Shown here: positions 38,494 to 48,354 of the stretch, one piece after another | How the letters are laid out: the number at the start of each line of letters is the position of its first letter | Numbering within the stretch: the first letter of the stretch is position 1 | Assembly: GCA_041399085.1 (NCBI GenBank) | Contig: JAWKTM010000020.1 | Coordinates: 45,533-109,532 of the forward strand | DNA: 64,000 nt | Direction of reading: 5' to 3' | DNA from: JAWKTM01 sp041399085 | Lineage (GTDB): Bacteria; Planctomycetota; Planctomycetia; Pirellulales; Pirellulaceae | Made by a program: the position numbers and the translations under genes | Notes under the pieces: model-generated | Database searches by the model: none | What the model saw: only the letters and a program-made list of their open reading frames with translations | What the model was told of the DNA's origin: nothing

Positions 38494-40767
38494 CTAATCG
38501 AAGCGAATCGTTTGCAGCGCAGTGCGCCACAACCGCCATGCCAGTGTCCGGTAACCAACATGAATCTTCGCCCGGCCGGTCGCCCCAACGCGAATTGTGT
38601 CGGCGTCGTCCTGCAAAGGACAACTGGCTTGGAAGATTCTTCCCGCCGTTGACGAATCGGCCGAACGGTGAAAGCTGGCCGAGCTCGGCGTCCGCGAAGG
38701 GATGTACGACGCGGGAGTAAACTCTCCGTCTTGCTGAGCTATGTGCTCGATGGACACGCGCTGTTTCCGTCCTGGTGTTGCCGTCAGAAACAGGTCGACC
38801 GTTTGCCCGCGGGCGACCAGTGGCCGATCGCGTTCGTCGATCGACAAGACGGCCTCCAAGTCCCGCGGATTGGCGATTCGGCAGACAATCGTGCCGGTTT
38901 CCAAGCGGGCGCCGTGATTGCGGCGATCGAGAGGTTGGTTTGACCAACGATCGAGCGACCCGGTTGCGGCCGCTGGCGAGAACTCGCTCGAACTTCCAAG
39001 AGCATTCGCTCGGGTGTTCGTTGATGGTCGGCGCTCCGCGGCAACGACCAAACCATCAGTTGGCGCGACCAGCTCAAGTCGAGCGAGATCGGCTCTCCGC
39101 AAAGCTAACTGTTCCTCCAACGCCTCGGCCGCTTTCTCGAGCGATTGGAGTTCTTGCTGGGCTGCTTCGTCGCGAAAGGCGAGTTGCCGCAAACTGCGCG
39201 CTCGCACGGCCAACCTCGCGTGTTCGTCGGCCAGTTCATCCGCTACGCGTCGTAACTCGTCATTCTCTAAAGAAACCAGCGGTTGACCGGCTTCAACGAC
39301 GTCTCCCGGTCGAACATGAATGACGGCCAACCGGCCGGGGATTTCCACATACACATTCGCCGCCGCTCGTGGCTCGACGCGAACCGTGGCTTCGGTCCGA
39401 TACGGCAATGGCACGCAACACACAACGGCCAGCAACAGGCCAGCAGCTCCCATGAAGGCCGCGAATCGCGAAAACTTGACCTGCCGCAACATGTGCGGAC
39501 TCTTTGCAAACGCCACGAGCCGGCGTAGAGGTTGAATTACCATTCCCATCACAACCAAAAACATGAGAATCCGTCCCAGAACCTGCAAGCCGTAAGGTTC
39601 TAACATGTGATATAAGAGCCACAGTATGGCAACCGCGACTATCCACCGATATACAAAAGACGCCAAGGCATACGCGGCAAACCAAGCGTGCCCATGCTTT
39701 GGCGAAAATGGCTCGGAAGCATCGACGATCCCGAGTGACAATTGTCGCCACCAACGCCCCACCACGGTCGCCGCGTGCCGCTGAAGATTGGGGATCTCCA
39801 GCCAATCCGAAAGAATATAGTAGCCGTCGTATCGTAGCAGTGGATTTGCATTGAATAGCACCGTGCTGATGCCACTCACACACATAATATTCAACGCCAG
39901 ATAATGTACGAGGCACGGATGAGTAAACCACCACACGAACGTGGCGACAGCGGCCAGCAGTAATTCCACGTACATGCCAGCGGCGCTAATCGCCATTCTC
40001 CGCCGTTTGTCGGGCAACATCCAAGCATCGGTAACGTTGCAGTACAGGCATGGCGTGAATACGAGCAGCATGACTCCCATCTCATTGCATTTGCCGCCAA
40101 ACCGACGGCAGGCAACCGCGTGTCCAATTTCATGAAGGACTTTTGTGAGTGCCAAGGTCGCTGCCAGCCACCCCCAATTGTGCAGCGCGAAGAACTGGCG
40201 AAATGCCGGCAGTCGCATCTGAAAGTCGTCCCATTGGCTCCCCACAAGCAACAGCGCGGCGAACATCCAAAGAACCGCGACGAGCACGGCGGTCCGCGAG
40301 AACAACCAGCCAAGCGTGTCGGTCAATGATTTCAACACGCGTTCGGACGAGAACAGAGGCAAGCGAATCGCCAGCGGATTGAGCACCGTGTTCCAGAAGG
40401 CTCGGCGGCGGAAGTCGCGCCGTCTTTCCAACAGCACGCCGCCCTGGCCGTGGCCATCGGCGACGAGCAAATGCTGCCGGTGGGCATGACCAGCAAACCG
40501 TTGCAGTTCGCTGATCGTGATTCGCTGGGGGGCGAATTCCGCGTCGAATCGGCTCTTCAGCTCCTCCCAACTGATCCGACCATCGAACATTCGTAGCAGC
40601 GCGTACTCTTCGGCCTCGAATCGAAAGTATTTGAGCCGCAGCGGGTCTTTCACCGTCCAGCAGCGACGTTGTTGAAAGTCCAGCGGTGCAAACTGCAAAT
40701 CGTCGCGAACGCGCAGCTCGACCGGTCGTGCGGAGCTGGCCATGAGCAGATTCGGTTCAAGCGACAC
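38494..40767 (-). CDS. PqqD-like / M50 site-2 protease / HlyD adaptor fusion membrane protein
   Basis: 757 residues from GTG 40767 behind AGGAAAGGA; ATG 40743 is an alternative. About 15-100: a PqqD-like winged-helix region (LKYFRFEAEEYALLRMFDG, then a WEELKSRFDAEF helix). About 155-500: an M50 membrane metalloprotease with HEIGH at 212-216 and a third-ligand motif FNANPLLRYDGYYILSDW (Asp314), in a multi-helix bundle. About 520-757: a biotin/lipoyl-HlyD adaptor (VYVEIPGRLAVIHVRPGDVV ... LENDEL, coiled coil, RLELVAPTDGLVVA). It resembles YydH-type putative peptide zinc metalloproteases. It starts 47 nt after the GAF-HlyD gene. The likely role is processing or export of a peptide or protein across the envelope (inference). 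A weak CGCGG/CCGCG hairpin follows the stop. Confidence 0.88.
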   Translation of the reverse strand: MSLEPNLLMASSARPVELRVRDDLQFAPLDFQQRRCWTVKDPLRLKYFRFEAEEYALLRMFDGRISWEELKSRFDAEFAPQRITISELQRFAGHAHRQHLLVADGHGQGGVLLERRRDFRRRAFWNTVLNPLAIRLPLFSSERVLKSLTDTLGWLFSRTAVLVAVLWMFAALLLVGSQWDDFQMRLPAFRQFFALHNWGWLAATLALTKVLHEIGHAVACRRFGGKCNEMGVMLLVFTPCLYCNVTDAWMLPDKRRRMAISAAGMYVELLLAAVATFVWWFTHPCLVHYLALNIMCVSGISTVLFNANPLLRYDGYYILSDWLEIPNLQRHAATVVGRWWRQLSLGIVDASEPFSPKHGHAWFAAYALASFVYRWIVAVAILWLLYHMLEPYGLQVLGRILMFLVVMGMVIQPLRRLVAFAKSPHMLRQVKFSRFAAFMGAAGLLLAVVCCVPLPYRTEATVRVEPRAAANVYVEIPGRLAVIHVRPGDVVEAGQPLVSLENDELRRVADELADEHARLAVRARSLRQLAFRDEAAQQELQSLEKAAEALEEQLALRRADLARLELVAPTDGLVVAAERRPSTNTRANALGSSSEFSPAAATGSLDRWSNQPLDRRNHGARLETGTIVCRIANPRDLEAVLSIDERDRPLVARGQTVDLFLTATPGRKQRVSIEHIAQQDGEFTPASYIPSRTPSSASFHRSADSSTAGRIFQASCPLQDDADTIRVGATGRAKIHVGYRTLAWRLWRTALQTIRFD

Positions 40768-40813
40768 AGCGAATCCTTTCCTCGTACCCAGCGAGCCCGG
40801 CGTCGACTCACGT

Positions 40814-43108
40814 TTACGACAACCAGAACAGCACGTTGGCTCGCAATGCGTCGATCGCGTCGTGGAACCACGCGTATCCCAACGAGCAGCGGCCGCATTG
40901 CACTTTGGCTTGGACCGACGTGCCGGCATGAAGCTCGGGCAAGTCCCGGCTGTCGAGCGTCACTCGGAGTCGGACGCACGGCGTTTGGTTAGCTTCGGCC
41001 ACTTCGGTCTGTTGTTGCACTTCGACCAGACGCCCTGGAAAATCACGGTCGGGGTGCGTTGACAGTCGAAACCGAACGGGCAAACCATCGGGCTGCTCGC
41101 GGAGTGCGTCGGCAATGTGGCCCGCACGACGCTCGGTTGCTTCTAATTCCAATTGCCACGGCTCCCGCGAATCGACCAGCGTCAACAGCACGTCACCTTC
41201 TCGAACGGGGCGACGCAACAGCTTAGAGTCCGCTTGCCACGTGACGACTTCGCCCGCTTGATCCGCGACCACCGTCAATCGCTGTTGCCGCTCGCGGGTG
41301 ATCCGCAAATGTTGCCGCACGTTCGCCAGCTCTTGTTGCAGTTCGGTGGCTTCGGCCGCCAAGCGGTCGCGTTCGGACGCCGCCAGATTCAGACCGCGCA
41401 GCCGCCGAGTCGCGTTCGCTTCGAGCCGTTGTTCCAGCGAGATCGCTTGTCCCGTCAAACGACTGACTTCCAGTTCAATGTCAGTGTTGCGAAGGCGAGC
41501 CAAGACTTGGCCGGCCGCCACTTGCTGGCCGTGGCCTACGGGCGCTTCCACGACGATGCCATCGACCGTGGCAAACACGTCTCGGCGGCTGGAAGGTTGC
41601 AATTGTCCCTCCGCTGGGATTTCCAACTGAGCCGGGACCAGCCACATGGCCCACCAAGTGCCGATCAGCAATGCGACAACCGCGACTTGGGCGGTCATTC
41701 GAGGCGATATCGAAGCGGAACGATCCGTGGAGCCCGTGGCTCGCTGCCACCATCGCGACAGCCAACGTGTTCGCCGATCCAGTTGATTCGCGATTGCCAC
41801 GGAGGCATGTTCCGCCAACACATCGGTTCGCGAAAGCATCGTGTGCGATGGCCTCGTATCGCGAAACTGTTCGACCACCAACGCGCCGACTAGCGCATCG
41901 GCGGAATCCGTTTGTTCGCTTTCGCTCGCTTCGATTGGCGACCGAGCGTGCTCGTAGAACAGCGGTACAACGCCGATCAGCTTGCTATGCGAGAGCTCGA
42001 CGTACTCCCGCAAAGGTTCGTCCAATTGCGGCGGCAGATCCTCGGCGGAGTGAGACATCCAGGTTGTTTCGCCAAGCTTCGTCGCTTGCTCGACCAGTCG
42101 CCCGAGTGCGGCCAGTTCGGGCGATCGACGATCCAACGCGTCTAGCCCGCTCACCGCTTCGATCGTCGGTTGCCCGTTGCGGATTAGTGCCAGCGACAGT
42201 CGATCACATTCGACGAGTGTCCGACCATCGTTGACCAGCGTGTAGCTAGTCGCCTTCAAATCTCGGCCGCGATGAATCGACAGCACAAACTCTTCAAGTT
42301 GATTCCAGAGCGCTTGGCGATCGCCGTAACTGCGCAGCCGATGGTTCTTTAGAAAGTCGATCGCCAGTTCGCACATTTGCACGACAAAACGCAAATACCC
42401 GCGCTGCGTGGTGGGGCCGCCGCCGGGTCGCTGAAAGATCTCGACCACGGCATGCACGCGGTCTTCCAGCGGCAACGGAGCGAGCACGATCAGATAATCG
42501 GTCGGGTTGCCCGGTTCGTCCTCGGCCCACGATCCGCTTCGAGGCGGCGCCAGCGACGCGTGTGCGTCCCGAAACGTCTGCTTGACGAGCAGTGAATGCG
42601 GCGTGCGGCGGCGATCGTCGGATAGCACCTGCGTTTCGGAAAGATTGATTTGGTACTTCAGGCGAATTCGGCCCGTGTCGTCGGCGATCCACACGGCTCC
42701 GGCCACCGCGGCCAGCGCCGACACCACGCGCGAAAGGAACTCGTCCCAAAATTGTTCGATCGGCGTATCGGATCGCGAAAGCCGGGCGATCTCGTTCACG
42801 ATCGCGCGGATTTGCAGTTTCGTCTCTTGAAGCAACTGGGGATCGAACACCGCCGAGCCGCTGGCGTCGCGCTCGGCGGTTGGAAGCTGATTGCTGGAAG
42901 CGTCGCTTGTTGACGGAACTTGCCGCGATGGCGCGTTCGCGGCGGCCATGTCGGGTCCGAACGACGACGCCAAGTCGGCCAGTGGCGGCTGGAGCGCGCC
43001 CAGGCTTGTCGGCATTCCGCTAGCGCCGTCGCGCGGATCACCCGGCGGCACAAACGGCGGGAAGCCGAGATTGCCAGGCGCGGGATCGACGGGAAAACCA
43101 GTGCTCAT
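40814..43108 (-). CDS. GAF-domain protein fused to HlyD-type periplasmic adaptor
   Basis: 764 residues from ATG 43108 with AGGA 7 nt upstream. Residues 1 to about 90 are a Pro/Gly/Ala-rich disordered cytosolic tail. Two GAF-like regions follow: about 95-260 (QLLQETKLQIRAIVNEIARL, then AAVAGAVWIADDTGRIRLKY) and about 270-440 (TLVNDGRTLVECDRLSLALI ... KLIGVVPLFYEH). One transmembrane helix lies near 455-480 (VAVVALLIGTWWAMWLVPAQ). The C-terminal ~280 residues are an HlyD adaptor: lipoyl half VFATVDGIVVEAPVGHGQQV, a long coiled coil, and LLTLVDSREPWQLELEATER. It forms a two-gene operon with the M50-HlyD fusion. Sensory GAF domains on a membrane-fusion adaptor suggest ligand-gated export; this is inferred. 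Confidence 0.87.
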   Translation of the reverse strand: MSTGFPVDPAPGNLGFPPFVPPGDPRDGASGMPTSLGALQPPLADLASSFGPDMAAANAPSRQVPSTSDASSNQLPTAERDASGSAVFDPQLLQETKLQIRAIVNEIARLSRSDTPIEQFWDEFLSRVVSALAAVAGAVWIADDTGRIRLKYQINLSETQVLSDDRRRTPHSLLVKQTFRDAHASLAPPRSGSWAEDEPGNPTDYLIVLAPLPLEDRVHAVVEIFQRPGGGPTTQRGYLRFVVQMCELAIDFLKNHRLRSYGDRQALWNQLEEFVLSIHRGRDLKATSYTLVNDGRTLVECDRLSLALIRNGQPTIEAVSGLDALDRRSPELAALGRLVEQATKLGETTWMSHSAEDLPPQLDEPLREYVELSHSKLIGVVPLFYEHARSPIEASESEQTDSADALVGALVVEQFRDTRPSHTMLSRTDVLAEHASVAIANQLDRRTRWLSRWWQRATGSTDRSASISPRMTAQVAVVALLIGTWWAMWLVPAQLEIPAEGQLQPSSRRDVFATVDGIVVEAPVGHGQQVAAGQVLARLRNTDIELEVSRLTGQAISLEQRLEANATRRLRGLNLAASERDRLAAEATELQQELANVRQHLRITRERQQRLTVVADQAGEVVTWQADSKLLRRPVREGDVLLTLVDSREPWQLELEATERRAGHIADALREQPDGLPVRFRLSTHPDRDFPGRLVEVQQQTEVAEANQTPCVRLRVTLDSRDLPELHAGTSVQAKVQCGRCSLGYAWFHDAIDALRANVLFWLS

Positions 43109-43371
43109 GCGGAATCCTGGACGGTGTCTGCCGATTGGATGCGTCAAGTATTGGCGGACAACGGTTTGGCTGGCGAAGGCGATGTGAAAAAAGCGGCGGG
43201 TGAGGATACGGAGTGCGAGGGTACGGTGAATGCGGGCGTGGCGCGAATCGGCAGTCAACGAACGTACACGTCCCGAGACTGGATACGAGCGATGGTGTGA
43301 GCGCGGTTCGATTCGCTTCAGATAAATTCGGACACGCCGCGGGGCTTTCTCCGAAAAATGCGGCGCGATCG

Positions 43372-44823
43372 TTACCGTTTATCACGCCACCAAGTGAACA
43401 CGCCGACGAGCACACCGACAAAAGTGGCAACTACGGCCCAAGTGCCTTCGCGATAGGCCGAAAACGCGGCCGCGATGGGACTGAGGCCACCCTCGTCCAT
43501 TGCGGTACGAATCGCTTGGCCAGCCATGCTGATTGCGTAAGTTGTACTGGCATGACACATGAACGCCGTCGACAGGCAGAACAGAATCGGCGTTACCGGA
43601 AACAGCACAACGCGATGGACTCGCGGGATGTCGGCGTCCCGAAAACGCAGGACGAACAGCGAGATGCCGACCATCGTCAGAAACAACCAAAAGAACGGAG
43701 CTCCCACGATCAGGATGCGTTCGAAGCCGTTGGAATACGTGCCGACGATCAACACTAAACCAATGGTGGCGATCCCCTGCGCGATCAGGGCACGAACCGG
43801 CGTGCCGAGCCGTTCGTTCCAGCGACCCAAGAAATCAAACAAACGATGATCGGAACCCATCGCGTAATAGATCCGAGCGCCGGTGAGTGTCATGCCGTTG
43901 ATCGCGCCGAGCGCCGAGATGCAGATCAAAAGGCTAATCGCATTGGCGCCGGTCGCTCCCAGGGGCTTGCGCATCAAATCGGCTGCGACCGCCGACGACT
44001 GCCGGACTCCGTCCAACCCCAGTCCCATGACGAATGCAATCGTGACGAGGATGTAAACAACCGCGACGATCGTTGTTCCCAGCAACAACGCCCGCAGCAC
44101 GTTTCGCTCGGGGCGTTTCACTTCGGCCGCTACGTAGGAAATGTCGTTCCAGCCGCCGTAGGTGAACATGACCAAGATCATGGCGAAACGAAAACCGCCC
44201 CAGTTGAATGCCCCGTCATTGGCTTCGGACGCCGTTGATGGAGTCGGCGATGGATCCGGTGAGGAAGGCGTCCGCAGAAAGAACCAACAAGCCGTGAGAA
44301 AAATCGCCAAGAGTCCCAGCACTTTCACGGCCGTCAATACGTTTTGGGTCCAAGTGCCGCTGCGGATTCCCAGGACGTTTACCGCGCTAAGCGCGCCAAC
44401 GCTGGACACGGCGTAAACCAATTGGCTGGAAATGGCGTTGTCCGCGAGCGGAAACAGTTCGTGAGCATATTGGGCGAATACAAACGCCATCGCTCCGATG
44501 CTGCCCGGCCGAATGACCCAGAATTCCAGCCACGCGAAAAGAAATCCACAAACCGAACCATAGGCTCGCGTGAGAAACACATAGTCGCCGCCTTCGTGGG
44601 GATAGGTCGAGGCGAGCTCCGCGTAGCTAAGCGAACCAATGAGAGCGATCGCCCACCCAAGGACCCACACGCCCACGAGCATTCCGACGCCCGTTACCGC
44701 TCCGGCAATGTCCGGCGTCGATCGGTAAATCCCCGACCCAATAATGATGCCGACAATGATCGACGTGCAGTCGACCAGGGACAAACGGCGACTCGGAGCG
44801 GCGGATTCTTCGATGGCAGGCAT
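43372..44823 (-). CDS. APC family amino acid permease
   Basis: 483 residues, about 12 hydrophobic segments. The first helix has the APC signature CTSIIVGIIIGSGIYRSTPD; then SYAELASTYPHEGGDYVFLT, the helix 3 segment GFLFAWLEFWVIRPGS, and FTYGGWNDISYVAAEVKRPE (helix 6, usually GW.....EE/EVK in LAT-like members). It resembles the basic or neutral amino acid exchanger branch. Substrate unassigned. It stands alone with 264 bp to the GAF-HlyD gene and 78 bp to the Rpn-type gene; a functional link to either is not evident. Confidence 0.92.
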   Translation of the reverse strand: MPAIEESAAPSRRLSLVDCTSIIVGIIIGSGIYRSTPDIAGAVTGVGMLVGVWVLGWAIALIGSLSYAELASTYPHEGGDYVFLTRAYGSVCGFLFAWLEFWVIRPGSIGAMAFVFAQYAHELFPLADNAISSQLVYAVSSVGALSAVNVLGIRSGTWTQNVLTAVKVLGLLAIFLTACWFFLRTPSSPDPSPTPSTASEANDGAFNWGGFRFAMILVMFTYGGWNDISYVAAEVKRPERNVLRALLLGTTIVAVVYILVTIAFVMGLGLDGVRQSSAVAADLMRKPLGATGANAISLLICISALGAINGMTLTGARIYYAMGSDHRLFDFLGRWNERLGTPVRALIAQGIATIGLVLIVGTYSNGFERILIVGAPFFWLFLTMVGISLFVLRFRDADIPRVHRVVLFPVTPILFCLSTAFMCHASTTYAISMAGQAIRTAMDEGGLSPIAAAFSAYREGTWAVVATFVGVLVGVFTWWRDKR

Positions 44824-44900
44824 CGCGACAATATAAGTCAGTCCGAAGCAACCGCCAGACGGCTTCTCACTTCAAGACCAACTCGCCGATCCGACAAACT

Positions 44901-45827
44901 CTAGCCCGAGTTACGTTGCCGAAGCCGCTCTTGCAACTCCGCCGTGATCGCCTGTAGCTCCGATAGAGACTTCGATTGCAGTTCTGACTCCGCAGTGAGT
45001 GCTTCAAGCAACAGATTTTGAAGCGCGTGGATCAGACGAATCTCGCCGATCGCAAGGCCTCTAACCTCTCCGCGAGTTTCGCCTGCCAGTTCTCCATGGG
45101 CGAAGCCTTCTCGATAACTTCCGGTCAAAGCCCATTGTTGATCGCGGCGAGCTTTCTCTCGGGCGTCGTACATCGTTTTGTCCTCGGTTTTCTCGGCGAT
45201 TTCGGTCAGTGTGCGAGTTGCCTGCTGGAACTCGACTTGTGGCAACAACCGCAGCAACTCGGCAGGTTCGTACTCATGGGCGTGCAGTAACCAATACAGC
45301 CAACAATCAAGCATCGGCGCCGATGCCAATTCACTCTCCGTCCGATTATATCGGCCCAACTCCAACGTGTGAATTTCCAACGTGTTTGGCAGCGTTCGCC
45401 CTGATTCCCGATCGGTCAGGCGAAACGCGTGGTGCACCTGCCGTGCGTCTCGCCACAGGATGCCGTCGGCGATACAGATCGAGTAGACCGGTTTCAGTTC
45501 CGAGTAATCTTCGCCGGCCTGCAGTTGCCCGGCGTATAACTCGCATCCGTAGAATACGATCCGACGATCCAGTCCCGGCACGACCGTGAGCTGAATCTCC
45601 ACGTCGTAAATCGCTCCCGACTGATCGACGGCCTTCACATCCAACACCGAGAGTTTGTCGTCCGCGAAGTCCTGAAGGTTGAACGGATTCTCGATCGTCA
45701 CGTCGGCAATTGGCGAATTCAGGTCCAATATCGCGTTCAGCAAACTTACCAACACGCCCTTATTCGCCGGCGTGCCGAAGGTTTTTTTGAATGCGAAATC
45801 GTTGATCGGGCGAATTCCCAGCGGCAT
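44901..45827 (-). CDS. Rpn family PD-(D/E)XK nuclease / putative transposase
   Basis: 308 residues. Opens with the family signature IRPINDFAFKKTFGTPANKG, followed by LLNAILDL and IENPFNLQDFADDKLSVLDV. The nuclease core is SVLDVKAVDQSGAIYDVEIQ (Asp ... Glu-x-Gln). The C-terminus is helical and charged with short GE/ET repeats (AHGELAGETRGEVRG). Rpn proteins are DNA endonucleases that raise recombination and are mobile-like or phase-variable in other bacteria. Monocistronic; divergent from the Cys/Met PLP enzyme gene. Confidence 0.9.
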   Translation of the reverse strand: MPLGIRPINDFAFKKTFGTPANKGVLVSLLNAILDLNSPIADVTIENPFNLQDFADDKLSVLDVKAVDQSGAIYDVEIQLTVVPGLDRRIVFYGCELYAGQLQAGEDYSELKPVYSICIADGILWRDARQVHHAFRLTDRESGRTLPNTLEIHTLELGRYNRTESELASAPMLDCWLYWLLHAHEYEPAELLRLLPQVEFQQATRTLTEIAEKTEDKTMYDAREKARRDQQWALTGSYREGFAHGELAGETRGEVRGLAIGEIRLIHALQNLLLEALTAESELQSKSLSELQAITAELQERLRQRNSG

Positions 45828-46006
45828 CGAAAACTCTCCGGCAATGGGCGACGACGCAAAATCCTGAACGGATGAATATAGCGAACCCGACGATACCGTA
45901 TGCCGTCGCGGCGATTGGTTCGGCTGCCTTCATTCGGCTATACTCGCCCCTCGCTTCGTCCTACGGGTTTACCCTTGTACCGTTCCGTTCAAGAAAACTA
46001 GCCACA

Positions 46007-47176
46007 ATGCACCGAGCCGACGACATCTGCCCCCGCCCTGAATCGGTTGAAACCGGCGGCACTCGACCGCTGGCCGCTCCGATCTATCCCACGTCCGTTT
46101 GGATCTGCGAAAGTACGGATCAGGCCGAACGGATGCTGGCTGGCGACGAAGCGGGCTATGTCTATCAGCGGGACGCTCATCCCAATGCCGATATGTTTGC
46201 CGACAAATGCCGGCTGCTGCACAACGCCGAACGCGTGGCCGTGGCGGCATCGGGCATGTCCGCCTTGGCAGCGGCGATGCTGTCGCAAACTCGTTCGGGC
46301 GATCACATCCTGGTTGCTCGGCGACTGTATGGACGCAGCCAACTTCTGCTCACGCAAGAAGCGGCTCGATGCGGCATCGATTCCACGATCGTCGACACCG
46401 ATGATCGGAACGCGGTCGAAGCGGCGTTTCGCGAGCGGACTCGGTTGGTCGTTGTCGAAACCATCGCGAATCCCACGTTGCAGGTAGCCGATCTCCGCGG
46501 ATTGGCCGACATCGCACATCGACATCAGGCCAAGCTGCTAGTCGACAATACGTTCGCAACGCCCGTGTTGTGTCGGCCGCTTGATTGCGGCGCGGATTTG
46601 GTGCTGGAGAGCGTCAGCAAACAGATGAATGGCCACAGCGATGTGATGCTGGGTTTGTTGGCTGGCCGAACGGCGGATTGGAGCCGAGTTCCGTTGGTGC
46701 TGTCCGCCTGGGGCTTGGCCGCCTCGCCTTTCGATTGCTGGCTGGCTTCGCGTGGGCTGGCCACGTTGCACCTGCGAGTCGAACGGGCTTGCGCGAACGC
46801 AATGCGGGCCGCGGAGTTTCTGCGAGGGCGAGCCACGGTTCGGCAGGTCGATTATCCGGGCTTTCCCGATCATCCGCAGCACGATTTGGCCCTCCGGCAG
46901 TTCGGAAATCGGTTCGGCAGCGTCGTCACATTCCATTTGGAAGGGGGCCGAGTTGCCGCGGACGCGTTCATTCGGCGAGCCCGCCGTATCCCGTTTTGCC
47001 CCTCGCTCGGCGAAGCCACCACGTCGCTCAGCCATCCCGAATCAACCAGCCATCGCGGGCTGACTTCCGACGAGCGCAAGGCACTGGGAATCGACGGAGG
47101 CACGATTCGTTTGTCGCTGGGGCTGGAATCGCCGGAATTCATTCTCGAAGCTCTGACGGAAGCCTTGGACGACTGA
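46007..47176 (+). CDS. Cys/Met metabolism PLP-dependent enzyme (trans-sulfuration family)
   Basis: 389 residues from ATG 46007; upstream in-frame codons encode a non-conserved stretch. Family features: SVETGGTRPLAAPIYPTSVW, YVYQRDAHPNADMF, VAASGMSALAAAML, KLLVDNTFATPVLCRPLDCG, Schiff-base Lys in LVLESVSKQMNGHSDV, and FCPSLGEATTSLSHPESTSH near the C-terminus. Homologues include cystathionine gamma-synthase, beta- or gamma-lyase and O-acetylhomoserine sulfhydrylase; which reaction applies is not clear. The usual SK(Y/T)..GH motif has QM in the middle, which is mildly divergent. Confidence 0.9.
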   Translation: MHRADDICPRPESVETGGTRPLAAPIYPTSVWICESTDQAERMLAGDEAGYVYQRDAHPNADMFADKCRLLHNAERVAVAASGMSALAAAMLSQTRSGDHILVARRLYGRSQLLLTQEAARCGIDSTIVDTDDRNAVEAAFRERTRLVVVETIANPTLQVADLRGLADIAHRHQAKLLVDNTFATPVLCRPLDCGADLVLESVSKQMNGHSDVMLGLLAGRTADWSRVPLVLSAWGLAASPFDCWLASRGLATLHLRVERACANAMRAAEFLRGRATVRQVDYPGFPDHPQHDLALRQFGNRFGSVVTFHLEGGRVAADAFIRRARRIPFCPSLGEATTSLSHPESTSHRGLTSDERKALGIDGGTIRLSLGLESPEFILEALTEALDD

Positions 47177-47554
47177 TGCGTCCGCGGCAAATCCGTCCTC
47201 CAAACGGCTGTTCCAACGCCACTGGAACGCGGTGGAAAACGTGTCGAGCAACGCGGCCCGATATCAGCCACTTTCGCGCGTCTGTCGGCTCCCAAGCGGC
47301 TTCGACAGTCGCGTTTGCGGGCTGCCGACACGCCGTTTCCCGCGACCTAAGTCTATGCGGGTGAGACGGTTGCATCGTAGACCACCGGGAACTCTACCCC
47401 GCAGGTCGACTTTTCTTTGAACGCCACCCGAACGATGGGTGTTGCGTCCAAACCAAAATCAATACATTGGCTTCATCAGGCATCCGCCTGCCCCGCCTCA
47501 CGAAGCTCTCCTCGACCGACTCATTCCTTTTTCTCAGCAGTAGAGCAGATAATC
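47177..47554. other. Intergenic region before the NRDE-dapB gene run
   Basis: 378 bp with no convincing gene; likely contains the promoter of the four-gene run starting at 47555. No hairpin with T-run, riboswitch or tRNA was recognised. Confidence 0.4.
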
Positions 47555-48328
47555 ATGTGTTTACTGGCAATTCAGTACAAGCTGGTCGCTGACTCACCCA
47601 TTCTAGTGGCCTGCAATCGCGAAGAAGCATTTGACCGCGAAGCCCTGCCGCCCTCGATTCAATCGGGCAAGCCGCGGGTGTTGTGCGCCACCGACAAGCG
47701 ATCCGGCGGCACGTGGCTGGGAGTAAACCAGAACGGTTTGTTCGTCGCCGCTTGTAATCGAATCACCTATTCGTCGCCGCTGGCAGCTCGCTCGCGCGGA
47801 CTGCTGTGCCGCGATTTGCTCCGCCGCCACACGGCTCGTCAAGCGGTCGATTCGGCGATGCATGAATTGGGAACCAACAAGTACGAAGGCGTGAATCTCA
47901 TCATCGCCGATGGCGAGAGTGGCTGGGTCGTTCACGGCGGCGACGAACATCAGGTCGTGCCGCTCAAGGAAGGTCTGAGCATCATTACCAACGGCGACGT
48001 GAATGATCCGCGCGACGAGCGCATCAAGCTCTGTCGTCGCTTACTAACGCTGCAAATGCTTGATTCGCCGGTAAAGTTTCTGGCGGTCGCCAGTAAAGTC
48101 TTCTCAAGGCCACCCATGCCGGATGGACGGCCCAGCATTATCGTTCGCGGCAAAGAGAAAGGCACGGTTAGCTCGACGCTGATCTCGCTGGGCGCCAAGC
48201 CGCGCGACGCAATCTTCCAATACGCCGACGGCGCACCGGACTCGACCGTGTACGAAGATTACTCGCCAATGTTGCGAGACATCCTCAGCCGCGGGCTGCG
48301 CGAGTCGCGAACGAAGGCCAAGGCTTAA
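47555..48328 (+). CDS. NRDE (TANGO2-like) family protein
   Basis: 257 residues from ATG 47555, which places the conserved Cys at position 2 (MCLLAIQYK) as in the family. The name-giving motif appears as ACNREEAFDRE (N-R-E-E). Then GTWLGVNQNGLFVAACNR, NLIIADGESGWVVHGG and a C-terminal GTVSSTLISLG. NRDE/TANGO2 proteins are broadly conserved; the human member affects heme or lipid homeostasis, and the bacterial role is unclear. First gene of a co-directional run; dapB follows after 26 nt. Confidence 0.9.
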   Translation: MCLLAIQYKLVADSPILVACNREEAFDREALPPSIQSGKPRVLCATDKRSGGTWLGVNQNGLFVAACNRITYSSPLAARSRGLLCRDLLRRHTARQAVDSAMHELGTNKYEGVNLIIADGESGWVVHGGDEHQVVPLKEGLSIITNGDVNDPRDERIKLCRRLLTLQMLDSPVKFLAVASKVFSRPPMPDGRPSIIVRGKEKGTVSSTLISLGAKPRDAIFQYADGAPDSTVYEDYSPMLRDILSRGLRESRTKAKA

Positions 48329-48354
48329 CTGTTTCCGTTCCAGGAATCTCTTTC

